Assembly (NCBI GenBank): GCA_028869995.1
Contig: JAGWQN010000004.1
Coordinates: 1-64,000, forward strand
Length of the DNA: 64,000 nt
Reading direction: 5' to 3'
Source: Rhodospirillales bacterium
Lineage (GTDB): Bacteria > Pseudomonadota > Alphaproteobacteria > Acetobacterales > Acetobacteraceae
In this document: positions 1-12,080 of the stretch, piece by piece
Position numbering within the stretch: the stretch's first letter is position 1
Layout: each line of letters starts with the position of its first letter
Translations under genes and position numbers: made by a program
The notes under the pieces: generated by a model
Databases searched by the model: none
What the model was told of the DNA's origin: nothing
Seen by the model: only the letters and a program-made list of their open reading frames with translations

Positions 1-315
1 CAGGCGCTGCAGTTCAAGCTCGCGGACATGGCGACCGAGCTCGAGGCGGCGCGATTGATGGTGCACCGCGCGGCGGCGGCACTCGACGCCCGCGCCGCCG
101 ATGCGACCTTGCGTTCGGCGATGGCAAAACGATACGCAACCGACACATGCTGGCGAATCTGCGACGAGGCCCTGCAACTGCATGGCGGCTATGGCTATAT
201 CAAGGACTATCAGGTGGAGCGGTATCTGCGCGATCTGCGCGTGCACCGTATCCTGGAAGGAACCAACGAGATCATGCGCGTGATCATCGCGCGCAAGTTG
301 CTGGAGCGGGCCTGA
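1..315 (+). CDS. Acyl-CoA dehydrogenase, C-terminal part (cut by window edge)
   Basis: The last 104 residues of an FAD-dependent acyl-CoA dehydrogenase; the frame is open from base 1, so the gene starts upstream. The visible part is the C-terminal helical domain with the family signatures QLHGGYGY (about 40-50 residues before the end) and RILEGTNEI near the end. Because the next gene is a 3-hydroxyisobutyrate dehydrogenase, isobutyryl-CoA (valine pathway) is a reasonable substrate, but this is inferred from context; the substrate-defining part is not in the window. The next gene starts 25 bp downstream, so the two are probably co-transcribed. Confidence 0.9.
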   Translation, partial: QALQFKLADMATELEAARLMVHRAAAALDARAADATLRSAMAKRYATDTCWRICDEALQLHGGYGYIKDYQVERYLRDLRVHRILEGTNEIMRVIIARKLLERA

Positions 316-340
316 GACGCAGGCCGGAAGGGAGGACAGG

Positions 341-1246
341 ATGCGGATCCAGTTCATCGGTCTGGGCAACATGGGGCTTCCCATGGCGGGCAATCTGCGC
401 CGAGCCGGCCACGAGGTCACCGGCCACGACACCGCGCCGCGCGCGCGCGACACGTTCATCGCGCAGGGCGGCTATATCGCGGCGAGCCTGGCAGAGGGGG
501 CGGCGGCGGCCGACGCGGTCATCACCATGCTGCCGGCCGGAGAGCATGTGCGCGCGGTCTATCTCGGCAAGGAGGGGCTGCTGCGCTGCGCCGGGCGAGG
601 TTCGCTGCTGATCGATTGCTCGACGATCGATGTCGAGACCGCGCGCGAGGTCGCGGGCGAGGCGGCGAAGGCCGGCATCGAGATGCTCGATGCGCCGGTC
701 TCGGGCGGCACCGTCGGCGCTCAGCGGGCCACACTCACCTTCATGGTCGGCGGCAGTGACGCAGGGTTCGCGCGGGCCAAGCCGATTCTCGCCGCCATGG
801 GCAAGAACATCGTCCATGCGGGCGGACCAGGGGCGGGCCAGGCGGCGAAGATCTGCAACAACATGATTCTCGGCGTCTCGATGCTGGGTGTCTGCGAGGC
901 TTTCGTGCTGGCCGGACGCCTTGGGCTCGAACGGCATAAACTGTTCGAAATCGCATCGACATCATCGGGCTCCTGCTGGTCTCTCCTGAACAACTGCCCG
1001 GTACCCGGCCCGGTTCCGACCGCTGCTTCCGAGCGCGACTACCAGCCTGGCTTTGCAGCGGCGCTGATGCTCAAGGACCTGAAGCTGTCGCAGCAGGCGG
1101 CCCAAGGGACAGGTGCTGCAACGCCGATGGGCGCCCATGCCGCGCGCATCTACGAGGCGCTGGCGGCGGCGGGGCTGGCGGACAAGGATTTTTCGGTGGC
1201 TTTCCGCTTCCTCGACGCGATGCTGCGCGACAGGGCCCCCTCCTGA
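341..1246 (+). CDS. mmsB: 3-hydroxyisobutyrate dehydrogenase
   Basis: 301 residues, the usual family length. Oxidises 3-hydroxyisobutyrate to methylmalonate semialdehyde with NAD+ in valine breakdown. The N-terminus carries the Rossmann motif GLGNMGLPMAGNL (about residues 7-19). DAPVSGGTVGA is the substrate-binding loop, and Lys170 in AAKICNNM matches the catalytic lysine of beta-hydroxyacid dehydrogenases. The start follows GGGAGGAC. A related tartronate-semialdehyde or other beta-hydroxyacid dehydrogenase role cannot be excluded, but the neighbouring acyl-CoA dehydrogenase genes favour valine catabolism. Confidence 0.88.
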   Translation: MRIQFIGLGNMGLPMAGNLRRAGHEVTGHDTAPRARDTFIAQGGYIAASLAEGAAAADAVITMLPAGEHVRAVYLGKEGLLRCAGRGSLLIDCSTIDVETAREVAGEAAKAGIEMLDAPVSGGTVGAQRATLTFMVGGSDAGFARAKPILAAMGKNIVHAGGPGAGQAAKICNNMILGVSMLGVCEAFVLAGRLGLERHKLFEIASTSSGSCWSLLNNCPVPGPVPTAASERDYQPGFAAALMLKDLKLSQQAAQGTGAATPMGAHAARIYEALAAAGLADKDFSVAFRFLDAMLRDRAPS

Positions 1247-1256
1247 GGCGCGTGTC

Positions 1257-2918
1257 ATGAGCGGGACCGAGGCCTTCCTCGCGGCGCGCGATCTGCTGTT
1301 GCGGCACCGCTGCGACTACGCCGCTGCGGTCCACGAATTCCGCTGGCCCGAGCTGGATGATTTCAACTGGGCACGCGACTGGTTCGACGCCTACCTGGCG
1401 TCGGGCGAGCACGGGGATAGACCCGCGCTGGTGATTACCGGAGAGGGGGCGGCGCGGCTGAGCTTTCGCGAGTTGTCGGAACGCTCGAACCGCCTGGCCA
1501 ACGGTCTCGCCTCCCTCGGACTCGGCCAGGGCGACCGCATCATGCTGATGCTCGGCAACGTTGCCCCGCTCTGGGAGACGATGCTGGCGGCGATGAAGCT
1601 TGGCGCGGTCGTGGTGCCGGCGACGACGCTGCTGACGCAGGCGGACCTGCGCGAGCGGGTGGCGCGTGCGCGGGTCCGCGCGGTGGTCTGTGCCGATGCC
1701 GAGCGGCTCGCCGCCGCACCGGACGGGGCGATCCGCATCGGCGTCAACGGTGCCGGCGGCATCGCCTACGAGACGTTGCTCGAGGGACCGGCGACGTTCG
1801 TGCCCCAGCGCAGGACCGTTGCTTCGGATCCGATGCTTCTCTATTTCACATCCGGTACGACGTCACGGCCCAAGCTGGTGCTGCACACGCACCGGTCCTA
1901 TCCTGTGGGCCACCTCAGCACGATGTACTGGCTGGGGCTGCAGCCAGGCGACCTGCACCTCAACGTCTCCTCGCCAGGCTGGGCGAAGCACGCATGGTGC
2001 TGCTTTTTCGCGCCTTGGAACGCAGGCGCTGCGATCTTCATCGCCAACCAGCCCCGGTTCAACGCTCGCGACCTGCTGGAGCGCATGCGCGACGCCGGCG
2101 TGTCCACCTTTGCCGCGCCGCCGACCGTCTGGCGGATGCTCATCCAGGAGGATCTCGCCCCCTACAAGGGATCGTTGCGCGAACTCTGCGGCGCGGGCGA
2201 ACCGCTCAATCCCGAAGTGATCGAACAGGTGGAACGAGCCTGGGGTATCACCATCCGCGATGGTTACGGGCAGACCGAAACGACCTGCCAGATCGGCAAT
2301 TCCCCGGGCCAGAAGCTGAAGCCAGGATCGATGGGGCGGCCGATGCCGGGCTACCGCCTGCGGATCCTCGACACCGAGGATCGCGACGCGGCGGAGGGCG
2401 CCCTGTGCCTCCCGCTCGACCCGCCACCCGCGTCGCTGATGCTCGGCTATCAGGACGATGCGGGCAACATCGAGAAGCTCGAGGGGACGATCTACCGCAC
2501 CGGCGACGTCGTCAGCCGCGATGCGGACGGCTACATCACCTATGTCGGGCGCGCCGACGATGTCTTCAAGGCGTCCGACTACCGCATCTCGCCGTTCGAA
2601 CTCGAGAGCGTGCTGATCGAGCATCCGGCGGTCGCGGAGGCCGCGGTCGTTCCCGCGCCGGACGCGTTGCGTCTCGCGGTTCCGAAGGCCTATGTGGCGC
2701 TGGTGCCGGGCCAGTCCGCCGACGCGGCGACGGCGGCGTCAATCTTCGCCCACTGCCGTGCTCGCCTTGCACCCTACAAACGCATCCGGCGGATCGAGTT
2801 CGTCGAGCTGCCGAAGACGATCTCGGGCAAGATCCGCCGGGTCGAGCTGCGTCAGCGAGAGGCCAGGCTTTTCCAGGAGGGCTCGGCCGCCAACGGTGAA
2901 TTCCGCGAAGAGGCATGA
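1257..2918 (+). CDS. Acyl-CoA synthetase (AMP-forming acid-CoA ligase)
   Basis: 553 residues, a full-length ANL-superfamily ligase that activates a carboxylic acid to its CoA thioester with ATP. The adenylation motif [11 protein letters not shown] lies near residue 200, GYGQTET in the middle, the hinge-region motif [14 protein letters not shown] later, and the C-terminal catalytic lysine motif [10 protein letters not shown] near residue 523. The pattern is closest to the medium-chain or acetate/propionate-type branch. Start chosen at ATG 1257 because it lies 10 bp after the previous stop; an upstream in-frame extension would overlap mmsB. Position between valine and leucine genes suggests a short branched-chain acid such as isovalerate or isobutyrate, by inference only. 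Confidence 0.85.
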   Translation: MSGTEAFLAARDLLLRHRCDYAAAVHEFRWPELDDFNWARDWFDAYLASGEHGDRPALVITGEGAARLSFRELSERSNRLANGLASLGLGQGDRIMLMLGNVAPLWETMLAAMKLGAVVVPATTLLTQADLRERVARARVRAVVCADAERLAAAPDGAIRIGVNGAGGIAYETLLEGPATFVPQRRTVASDPMLLYFTSGTTSRPKLVLHTHRSYPVGHLSTMYWLGLQPGDLHLNVSSPGWAKHAWCCFFAPWNAGAAIFIANQPRFNARDLLERMRDAGVSTFAAPPTVWRMLIQEDLAPYKGSLRELCGAGEPLNPEVIEQVERAWGITIRDGYGQTETTCQIGNSPGQKLKPGSMGRPMPGYRLRILDTEDRDAAEGALCLPLDPPPASLMLGYQDDAGNIEKLEGTIYRTGDVVSRDADGYITYVGRADDVFKASDYRISPFELESVLIEHPAVAEAAVVPAPDALRLAVPKAYVALVPGQSADAATAASIFAHCRARLAPYKRIRRIEFVELPKTISGKIRRVELRQREARLFQEGSAANGEFREEA

Positions 2919-2925
2919 GAGCGGC

Positions 2926-4098
2926 ATGACAGCCAACACGGATTATGGGCTCGACTTCGCGCTCGGCGAGGACGTGGACATGCTGCGCGAGACGGTTCGC
3001 CGCTTCGCCGCGGCCGAAATCGCGCCGCGCGCCGCAGCGATCGACCAGGACAACGACTTTCCGGCCGATCTGTGGACCAAGATGGGCGAACTCGGCCTGC
3101 TCGGCCTTACCGCCGATGAGGAGTTCGGCGGTGCGGGGATGGGCTATCTCGCCCATTGCGTCGCGATGGAGGAAATCAGCCGTGCCTCGGCGGCCGTGGG
3201 CCTGTCCTACGGCGCGCACTCCAACCTCTGTGTCAACCAGATCCGACGTAACGCCACACCGGCACAGAAGCGCCAGTATCTGCCGAAGCTTATTTCGGGC
3301 GAGCATGTTGGCGCGCTGGCGATGAGCGAGCCTGGTGCTGGTTCTGATGTCGTATCGATGCGCCTGCGTGCCACGCGGCGGGACGACGGCTACGTGCTCG
3401 ATGGCACCAAGATGTGGATTACGAACGGGCCGGATGCTGATGTGCTTGTGGTCTATGCCAAGACCGATCCGGCAGCCGGCAAGCGGGGCATCACCGCCTT
3501 TCTGGTCGAGAAGGGTATGCGCGGGTTTTCCTGCGCCCAGAAGCTCGACAAGCTGGGCATGCGTGGATCCAACACCGGCGAGCTCGTGTTCGAGGATTGC
3601 TGGGTGCCGGAGGCGAATATCCTGGGGGCGGTCGGCGGCGGCGTCGGCGTGCTGATGAGCGGGCTCGACTATGAGCGCGCGGTGCTGGCGGCAGGTCCGC
3701 TCGGCATCATGCAGGCCTGCCTCGATACGGTGCTGCCCTATGTCCATGAGCGCCGGCAATTCGGCCAGCCGATCGGCGAGTTCCAGCTGATGCAGGCCAA
3801 GATCGCCGACATGTACACGACGATGAGTGCCGCTAAGTCCTACGTCTATGCGGTGGCGCAGGCATGCGACCGCGGGCGGACGACGCGAAAGGACGCAGCC
3901 GGCGCGATCCTTTACGCGGCGGAGAAGGCGACGTGGATGGCGCTCGAAGCCATCCAGTGCCTGGGCGGCAACGGCTACATCAACGATTACCCGACCGGGC
4001 GCCTGCTGCGCGATGCCAAGCTCTACGAGATCGGTGCCGGCACGTCGGAGATCCGGCGGATGCTGATCGGGCGCGAGCTGTTCGCCGAGACGGCCTGA
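2926..4098 (+). CDS. ivd: Isovaleryl-CoA dehydrogenase
   Basis: 390 residues, normal family length. Flavoprotein converting isovaleryl-CoA to 3-methylcrotonyl-CoA in leucine catabolism. It contains [14 protein letters not shown] (FAD/substrate binding), and Glu250 in [13 protein letters not shown] sits where isovaleryl-CoA dehydrogenases carry their catalytic base rather than at the C-terminal position used by most acyl-CoA dehydrogenases. [20 protein letters not shown] and [16 protein letters not shown] close the protein. Start at 2926 matches the family N-terminus ([19 protein letters not shown]). Its stop overlaps the carboxylase beta gene by one base (TGATG), so the order ivd-mccB-mccA follows the pathway. 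Confidence 0.93.
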   Translation: MTANTDYGLDFALGEDVDMLRETVRRFAAAEIAPRAAAIDQDNDFPADLWTKMGELGLLGLTADEEFGGAGMGYLAHCVAMEEISRASAAVGLSYGAHSNLCVNQIRRNATPAQKRQYLPKLISGEHVGALAMSEPGAGSDVVSMRLRATRRDDGYVLDGTKMWITNGPDADVLVVYAKTDPAAGKRGITAFLVEKGMRGFSCAQKLDKLGMRGSNTGELVFEDCWVPEANILGAVGGGVGVLMSGLDYERAVLAAGPLGIMQACLDTVLPYVHERRQFGQPIGEFQLMQAKIADMYTTMSAAKSYVYAVAQACDRGRTTRKDAAGAILYAAEKATWMALEAIQCLGGNGYINDYPTGRLLRDAKLYEIGAGTSEIRRMLIGRELFAETA

Positions 4099-5696
4099 TG
4101 GCATTTCTCTCCACCGTCGATCCCCGATCGGGCACGTTCCGCAACAACGCCGCTGTCATGCGCCAGCTGGTGGGGGAGCTGCGAGAAAACGTCGCTCTCG
4201 CAGCTCAGGGCGGTGGCGAGGCGGCGCGATCGCGTCATCTGGCGCGGGGTAAGATGTTGCCGCGGGAGCGGGTGGCCGCGCTGCTCGATCCGGGAACGCC
4301 GTTTGTCGAGCTGTCCCAGCTTGCGGCGCACGGCATGTATGGCGGCGATGTGCCCGCGGCGGGGATCCTCACCGGCATCGGCCGCATCGCGGGGCGCCTG
4401 TGCGTGGTCGTGTGCAACGATGCGACGGTGAAGGGCGGCACGTATTATCCCATCACCGTCAAGAAGCATCTGCGGGCGCAGGAAATAGCGCGGGAGAACC
4501 GGCTTCCCTGCGTCTATCTCGTGGATTCGGGGGGGGCCAACCTGCCGAACCAGGACGAGGTCTTTCCTGATCGGGAACATTTCGGCCGCATCTTCTTCAA
4601 TCAGGCGCGCATGTCGGCCGAGCGCATCGGCCAGGTCGCGGTGGTGATGGGCTCGTGCACGGCGGGCGGGGCCTATGTGCCGGCGATGTCCGACCAGAGC
4701 ATCATCGTGCGCAACCAGGGAACCATCTTTCTTGGCGGTCCGCCGCTCGTCAAAGCGGCGACGGGCGAGATCGTCTCGGCCGAGGAACTCGGCGGGGCCG
4801 AGGTTCATGCCCGCACCTCCGGTGTGGTCGATCATCTCGCCGAGAACGACGCGCATGCCCTGGGCCTCGCCCGGCGCATTGTCGCCACCCTGCCCGCGAA
4901 CCTGACGGCGCCGCCCGTGCCCGCCCGTCCGCCGCGGCTCGATCCCGCCGAGCTCGATGGCATCGTGCCGGCGGACAGGCGGGTCCCCTATGACGTTCGC
5001 GAGGTCATCGCCCGGCTGGTGGATGCGAGCGATTTCGACGAGTTCAAGCGGGACTACGCGACCACGCTCGTTACGTGCTTCGCCGCGATCGGCGGTTACG
5101 GTGTCGGGATCGTTGCCAACAATGGCATCCTGTTCGGCGAGAGTGCGCTCAAGGCCGCGCACTTTATCGAGCTGTGCGACCAGCGGAACATTCCCCTCGT
5201 GTTCCTGCAGAACATCACCGGCTTCATGGTGGGGCGCAAATACGAGCAGGGCGGTATCGCCAGGGATGGGGCGAAGATGGTAACCGCCGTCGCCACAGCG
5301 CGGGTGCCCAAGTTCACCGTCATCATCGGCGGCAGCTTTGGCGCCGGCAATTACGGCATGTGCGGCCGCGCCTATCAGCCCCGATTGCTCTTCATGTGGC
5401 CCAATGCGCGGATCTCCGTCATGGGCGGCGAGCAGGCGGCGAACGTGCTGGCCACGGTGCGCCGCGATGCGATGCAGGCGCGCGGCGAGAGCTGGAGCGG
5501 GGAAGCGGAGGAGGCCTTCAAGGCACCGATCCGCACGCAGTACGAAACCCAGGGCCATCCCTATTACGCGACGGCGCGGATCTGGGACGATGGGGTGATC
5601 GCGCCGCAGGACACGCGCCGTGTCCTGACGCTGGGCCTGGCGATGGCGGCCGCCGCTCCCGAGCCGTCGGGGCGATTTGGCGTCTTCAGGATGTGA
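4098..5696 (+). CDS. mccB: Methylcrotonyl-CoA carboxylase, carboxyltransferase (beta) subunit
   Basis: 532 residues, the usual length for the beta subunit. Transfers carboxybiotin CO2 to 3-methylcrotonyl-CoA, giving 3-methylglutaconyl-CoA. The signature [20 protein letters not shown] is characteristic of MCC rather than propionyl- or geranyl-CoA carboxylase beta chains. It also has [20 protein letters not shown], the oxyanion glycines of [16 protein letters not shown] and the C-terminal [16 protein letters not shown] loop. Start ATG 4098 overlaps the ivd stop by one base; the alpha subunit starts 2 bp after the stop. Translational coupling of the three genes is likely. Confidence 0.94.
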   Translation: MAFLSTVDPRSGTFRNNAAVMRQLVGELRENVALAAQGGGEAARSRHLARGKMLPRERVAALLDPGTPFVELSQLAAHGMYGGDVPAAGILTGIGRIAGRLCVVVCNDATVKGGTYYPITVKKHLRAQEIARENRLPCVYLVDSGGANLPNQDEVFPDREHFGRIFFNQARMSAERIGQVAVVMGSCTAGGAYVPAMSDQSIIVRNQGTIFLGGPPLVKAATGEIVSAEELGGAEVHARTSGVVDHLAENDAHALGLARRIVATLPANLTAPPVPARPPRLDPAELDGIVPADRRVPYDVREVIARLVDASDFDEFKRDYATTLVTCFAAIGGYGVGIVANNGILFGESALKAAHFIELCDQRNIPLVFLQNITGFMVGRKYEQGGIARDGAKMVTAVATARVPKFTVIIGGSFGAGNYGMCGRAYQPRLLFMWPNARISVMGGEQAANVLATVRRDAMQARGESWSGEAEEAFKAPIRTQYETQGHPYYATARIWDDGVIAPQDTRRVLTLGLAMAAAAPEPSGRFGVFRM

Positions 5697-5698
5697 CG

Positions 5699-7636
<1,938 letters not shown>

Positions 7637-7764
7637 GCTTGCTGCGCTGCGGCGGACAGAATCTTTCCTCGTCAGGAGCGCAGGACGGCCTGGCCCGCTT
7701 CGCGGCCGGGGTGCGGCGACACCTCCCTGCGAAGTCTCCACGACGATGAAATCAGCCTGGATTG

Positions 7765-7781
7765 GGACAGTGGTCCTGTCC
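7765..7781. promoter_or_regulatory. Inverted repeat upstream of the oxidoreductase gene
   Basis: Perfect GGACAG - 5 nt - CTGTCC repeat, 67 bp before the ATG of the fused 2-oxoacid:ferredoxin oxidoreductase and 128 bp after mccA. It could be an operator or a small hairpin in the leader. There is no T-tract, so it is a poor terminator for mccA. Function unproven. Confidence 0.3.
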
Positions 7782-7847
7782 TAACTTCCGGGCAACGCCG
7801 ACCCAGGTGAACATGGCCGCCGCGGCGGATCGGGGAGGGAACGATCA

Positions 7848-10800
7848 ATGAAGCATGCCCAGGCTTCGCTGGCGGACAAATACCGCGTCGACAGCACGCG
7901 CTTCTATCTCACCGGCACGCAGGCGCTGGTTCGTCTGCCGATGCTGCAGAGAGCGCTCGACCGTGCTGGTGGGCGCAACACCGGCGGCTTCGTCAGCGGC
8001 TACCGCGGCTCGCCGCTCGGGCAGATCGACATCCAGATGTGGGCGGCCAAGGCGGCTCTTGCCGAGTACAACATCCACTTCCAGCCTGGCGTGAACGAGG
8101 AGCTCGCTGCCACCGCCGTCTGGGGTACGCAGCAGACACCCTTGTTCCCGGGCGCCACGGTGGATGGCGTCTTTGCCTATTGGTACGGCAAGGGCCCGGG
8201 TGTGGATCGCTGCGGCGACGTCTTCAAGCACGCGAATTACGCGGGCACGTCGCGCCAGGGCGGCGTGCTGCTGCTGGCCGGCGACGACCATGCCTGCAAG
8301 TCCTCCACCATCCCGCATCAGAGCGAGCCGGCCCTGGCCGCGGCGGGCTGCCCGGTGCTGGTGCCGGCGGATGTGCGCGAGCTGCTCGAGCTCGGGCTGC
8401 ACGGCTGGGCCATGTCGCGCTGGTCCGGCCGCTATGTCGGCTTCAAGACGGTTGCCGATGTCGTCGATTCCTCGGCCAGCGTCGTCTTCGATCTCGACGA
8501 TTTCCGCCTGTGCCTGCCCGACGGGCCGCATCCGGACGCGGGCATCCGGCTGCACGACGTGCCGCTCGAGCAGGAGGCGCGGGCGCTCACCATCGGCCTG
8601 CCTGCGGCGCAGGCCTATGCGCGCGCCAACCGCCTCGACCGCGTGGTGCGCGCCGACCCCGGAGCCCGTCTCGGCATCGTGACGATCGGCAAGTCCTACC
8701 ACGATACGCGCCAGGCCCTGGCCGAGCTCGGCGAGCCGCGCGGCATCCGCATGCTCAAGCTGGCGCTCGCCTGGCCGCTCGACAGCGCGACGATCCGAGA
8801 CTTTGCCGAGGGGCTTGAGGAGATCCTCGTGGTCGAGGAGAAAGCGCCCCTGATCGAGGCGCAGATTCGCGACATCCTCTATCCGCTCATGGTCCGTCCC
8901 CGCGTTGTCGGCAAGACCGACGAGACCGGCGCGAGCCTGCTCAAGCGCGGCGGCGACCTTTCCTCGGCCGATATCGCCCGCGCTGCCGGCGGCCGTATAG
9001 CCCGCTTCGCGCCGACGGAGGCGATCGCCGCCCACCTTGCCTATCTTGAGGCCCAGGTCCACGCGAACGCGACCGTCGAGGTGCTGGCGACGCGCCGGCC
9101 CTTCTATTGCAGCGGCTGCCCGCACAACACCTCGACCAAGGTGCCGGACGGCTCACGCGCGCTCGCCGGCATCGGTTGCCACACGCTTGCGATGTGGATG
9201 AACCGCAACACCGACATGGTCAGCCAGATGGGCGGCGAGGGCATGGCCTGGGTCGGGCAGGCGCCGTTCACCGAGGAGAAGCACGTCTTCGCCAATCTCG
9301 GCGACGGGACCTATTTCCATTCCGGCATGATGGCGATCCGCGCCGCCGTCAGCGCCGGCGTCAACATCACCTACAAGCTGCTGTTCAACGACGCGGTGGC
9401 GATGACGGGAGGGCAGCATGTCGACGGGCCTCTCACCGTGCCGCAGATCACGCGTCAGCTGGCGGCCGAGGACGTGGTCGCCATCGCCGTCGTCACGGAC
9501 GAGCCGGAAAAGCACGCGGGGGTCACGGATTTTGCACCCGGTGTCACGGTCCACCATCGTCGCGAGCTCGAGACCGTCGAGAAGCGCCTGCGCGACACGC
9601 CGGGCTGCACCGTGCTCATCTACGACCAGACCTGTGCCTCGGAGAAGCGCCGGCGGCGCAAGCGCGGCCAGTTCCCCGATCCCGACAAGCGCGTCTTCAT
9701 CAACGCCGAGGTTTGCGAGGGGTGCGGGGACTGCTCGCAGGCTTCGAACTGCATCTCGGTGGTCCCGCTCGAGACATCGCTCGGGACCAAACGCCGCGTC
9801 GATCAGTCCAGTTGCAACAAGGATTTCTCCTGCATCGAGGGTTTCTGCCCGAGCTTCGTGACGGTCCATGGCGCGACGATGCGCCAGCGCAGCGCGGCGG
9901 CGCCGGTCGGGGACACCCTGCCGGACCCGGCGATGCCGTCGCTCGCGCAGCCTTACGACATCCTCGTCACCGGGATCGGCGGCACGGGTATCGTCACGAT
10001 CGGCGCGCTGCTTGGCATGGCGGCGCACCTGGATGGGGTCGGTGTCAGCGTGCTCGACATGATGGGGCTGGCGCAAAAGGGCGGCAGCGTCTGGAGCCAT
10101 GTGCGCCTGGCTGCCGATGCTGCGACGCCACAGGGGCTGCGCGTCGGGCGCGGCCGCGCCGACCTGCTGCTCGCCGCCGACCTCGTCACCGCGGCGGCCA
10201 AGGAGACATTGGCGACGCTGCGCCCGGAGCTGAGCCGCGTGGTGCTCAACACTAATGAGGCACCGACGGCGGATTTCGTCATGGACACGGACACGAAGCT
10301 GCCGTCCGCCCGCCTGCGCGCAGCGGTGGAACGCGCGGCGGCCACGCTCGATGCGATCGACGCCACGGCGCTTTCCGCCGCCCTCCTCGGCGATACGATT
10401 GGCGCCAACCTCATGCTGCTCGGCTATGCGTGGCAGAAGGGGGCGGTCCCGCTCAGCCATGATGCGCTGATGCGCGCGATCGAACTCAACGGCCAGGCCG
10501 TGGATACCAACAAGGCCGCCTTCCGCTGGGGCCGCATCGCGGCCTGCGATCGCGCGCAGCTGGCAAAGGTGGCGAGCCTTCCGGCGCCGCCGGTGCCGCC
10601 GACCCTCGAAGAACTGGTCGCAGACCGGCTTGCACGTCTCGCCGACTATGGCGGCAAGGGGCTCTCGCGACGCTACCGGGCGTTGATCGACGCCGTTCGC
10701 CAGGCCGAATCCCGCGCGGCGCCCGCCTCGACGGCGCTGAGCGAGACCGTCGCGCGCAATTTCTACAAGTTGCTGGCAATCAAGGATGAATGGGAAGTGG

Positions 10801-11258
10801 CTCGGCTTTATGCCTCGCCGAACTTCCGCGCCTCGCTGGAGGCGCAGTTCGGCGGGTGGCGCCACCTTGAGTTTCACCTTGCTCCGCCGCTTCTGGCCAC
10901 GCGCGACAAGGCGAGCGGCCACCTCGTCAAGCGTGCCTATGGGCCGTGGATGCTGCGCGCGTTGCGCCTGCTCGCGGCCTTTCGTTTCCTGCGCGGAACG
11001 CCGCTGGACCCCTTCGCGCATACCGAGGAGCGGCGGGCCGAACGCGCCCTGATCGACCAGTACGAGCAGGACGTCACGACGCTGCTTGCCGGCCTCACCG
11101 AGGCCAATCTGGGAGCCGCTGTTGACATCGCCGCCATCCCGGGCGCCATCCGCGGCTATGGCCATGTCAAGGAGAAGTCCATGCGCGAGGCCGCGGAACG
11201 TCGGGTGCGTGAACTCGAGGCATGGACACGCACCTCGGTCGCGATGGCGGCCGAGTAG
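7848..11258 (+). CDS. Indolepyruvate:ferredoxin oxidoreductase family, fused IorA-IorB type
   Basis: 1136 residues, the length of the single-chain proteobacterial form. Oxidatively decarboxylates aryl or branched 2-oxoacids to acyl-CoA, reducing ferredoxin. The N-terminal half has the pyrimidine/TPP-binding domains (SGYRGSPLG near residue 45; GIGCHTLAMW and the TPP/Mg loop LGDGTYFHSG). A cysteine-rich segment starts about residue 623 (CEGCGDCSQASNC, then further Cys in SSCNKDFSCIEGFC), consistent with Fe-S binding. The C-terminal gamma-type domain begins ILVTGIGGTGIVTIGALL. GGGAGGGA lies 5-12 bp before the ATG. Its position after the leucine/valine operon suggests amino-acid-derived 2-oxoacids as substrates, by inference. 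Confidence 0.92.
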   Translation: MKHAQASLADKYRVDSTRFYLTGTQALVRLPMLQRALDRAGGRNTGGFVSGYRGSPLGQIDIQMWAAKAALAEYNIHFQPGVNEELAATAVWGTQQTPLFPGATVDGVFAYWYGKGPGVDRCGDVFKHANYAGTSRQGGVLLLAGDDHACKSSTIPHQSEPALAAAGCPVLVPADVRELLELGLHGWAMSRWSGRYVGFKTVADVVDSSASVVFDLDDFRLCLPDGPHPDAGIRLHDVPLEQEARALTIGLPAAQAYARANRLDRVVRADPGARLGIVTIGKSYHDTRQALAELGEPRGIRMLKLALAWPLDSATIRDFAEGLEEILVVEEKAPLIEAQIRDILYPLMVRPRVVGKTDETGASLLKRGGDLSSADIARAAGGRIARFAPTEAIAAHLAYLEAQVHANATVEVLATRRPFYCSGCPHNTSTKVPDGSRALAGIGCHTLAMWMNRNTDMVSQMGGEGMAWVGQAPFTEEKHVFANLGDGTYFHSGMMAIRAAVSAGVNITYKLLFNDAVAMTGGQHVDGPLTVPQITRQLAAEDVVAIAVVTDEPEKHAGVTDFAPGVTVHHRRELETVEKRLRDTPGCTVLIYDQTCASEKRRRRKRGQFPDPDKRVFINAEVCEGCGDCSQASNCISVVPLETSLGTKRRVDQSSCNKDFSCIEGFCPSFVTVHGATMRQRSAAAPVGDTLPDPAMPSLAQPYDILVTGIGGTGIVTIGALLGMAAHLDGVGVSVLDMMGLAQKGGSVWSHVRLAADAATPQGLRVGRGRADLLLAADLVTAAAKETLATLRPELSRVVLNTNEAPTADFVMDTDTKLPSARLRAAVERAAATLDAIDATALSAALLGDTIGANLMLLGYAWQKGAVPLSHDALMRAIELNGQAVDTNKAAFRWGRIAACDRAQLAKVASLPAPPVPPTLEELVADRLARLADYGGKGLSRRYRALIDAVRQAESRAAPASTALSETVARNFYKLLAIKDEWEVARLYASPNFRASLEAQFGGWRHLEFHLAPPLLATRDKASGHLVKRAYGPWMLRALRLLAAFRFLRGTPLDPFAHTEERRAERALIDQYEQDVTTLLAGLTEANLGAAVDIAAIPGAIRGYGHVKEKSMREAAERRVRELEAWTRTSVAMAAE

Positions 11259-11463
11259 GCGACCCCGTTGGGACGTGGCGTGCGCGCGCGAAGAGCCGCG
11301 CCGCCGCTGCCGACGCGCCGATCGGCGGACGAGATCAAGGCGCATGGCAGGCCGATCGCCCTGGAGGCTCCGGCCTGCCTCGGATAGGGGGCGCGCCTCG
11401 CGCCGATGAGCGGCGGAGATCGTCAGGCGTGGCCGTGGCCGCGCCCGCAGGCCCGCGCGCCGC

Positions 11464-11511
11464 TTGACGAAACAGAATGCTGCCCCCTTATATCATTCGA
11501 TATCGAAGGAG
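11464..11511 (+). promoter_or_regulatory. Promoter with overlapping palindromic operator and ribosome binding site
   Basis: A sigma70-like TTGACG (11464-11469) is followed after 18-19 bp by TTATAT/TATATC (11488-11494). The -10 region is overlapped by a perfect inverted repeat ATATC-ATTC-GATAT (11490-11503). AAGGAG (11506-11511) then lies 5 bp before the ATG of the FMN reductase gene. The overlap of operator-like repeat and -10 element would suit a repressor. All elements are read directly; function is inferred. Confidence 0.55.
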
Positions 11512-11516
11512 TTAGC

Positions 11517-12071
11517 ATGCAACCGATCTCCGTTCTCGGAATTTCCGGCAGCCTGCGCCAGGGCAGCTTCAACACGGCTTTGCTGCGCGCCGCCCAGGGC
11601 GTCGCTCCGGCGGGCATGAGCATCACCATCGCGGACCTCTCGAAACTTCCTTTCTACGACGGCGATATCGAGGTTCACTCCGGCATCCCGGCCGCGGCGG
11701 AGGACCTGCGAGCGCGGATCCGTGCCGCCGACGCCGTTCTCATTGCTTCGCCGGAATATAACGGCTCCTTCACCGGGGTGCTGAAGAACGCGATCGACTG
11801 GGCGTCGCGTCCGCCGCATCAGGCTTTTGCCGCGAAGCCGGTCGCGATCATGGGCGCGAGCGGCGGCTCGTTGGGGACCGTGCGCTCGCAGCTGCATCTG
11901 CGCGACGTCCTGACGATGCTCGATGCCCGCCTGGTCAACGCGCCTCAGGTTTTCGTCGCCGCGGCGCAGAACAAAATCGAGGACGGAACGCTCAAGGACG
12001 AGCCCAGCCTCGGCTTCATCAGGACGCTGCTGGAGAACCTGGCCGCCTGGGTGACGACTCTGCGCGGCTGA
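11517..12071 (+). CDS. NADPH-dependent FMN reductase (flavodoxin-like quinone/chromate reductase type)
   Basis: 184 residues with the flavodoxin-like FMN reductase fold. GSLRQGSFN (about residues 11-19) binds the FMN phosphate and SPEYNGSFTGVLKNAIDW (about 78-95) is the family signature. Such enzymes reduce FMN, quinones or chromate using NADPH in the cytoplasm; which one cannot be told from sequence. Start supported by AAGGAG 5 bp upstream. Monocistronic: preceded by its own promoter and followed 9 bp later by the convergent dehydratase gene. Confidence 0.88.
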   Translation: MQPISVLGISGSLRQGSFNTALLRAAQGVAPAGMSITIADLSKLPFYDGDIEVHSGIPAAAEDLRARIRAADAVLIASPEYNGSFTGVLKNAIDWASRPPHQAFAAKPVAIMGASGGSLGTVRSQLHLRDVLTMLDARLVNAPQVFVAAAQNKIEDGTLKDEPSLGFIRTLLENLAAWVTTLRG

Positions 12072-12080
12072 TCCGCGCCG

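Noticed and set aside
2566-4104. 512-codon minus-strand frame opposite isovaleryl-CoA dehydrogenase
   Set aside because: Shadow of a confidently assigned enzyme gene; the translation has no recognisable domain.
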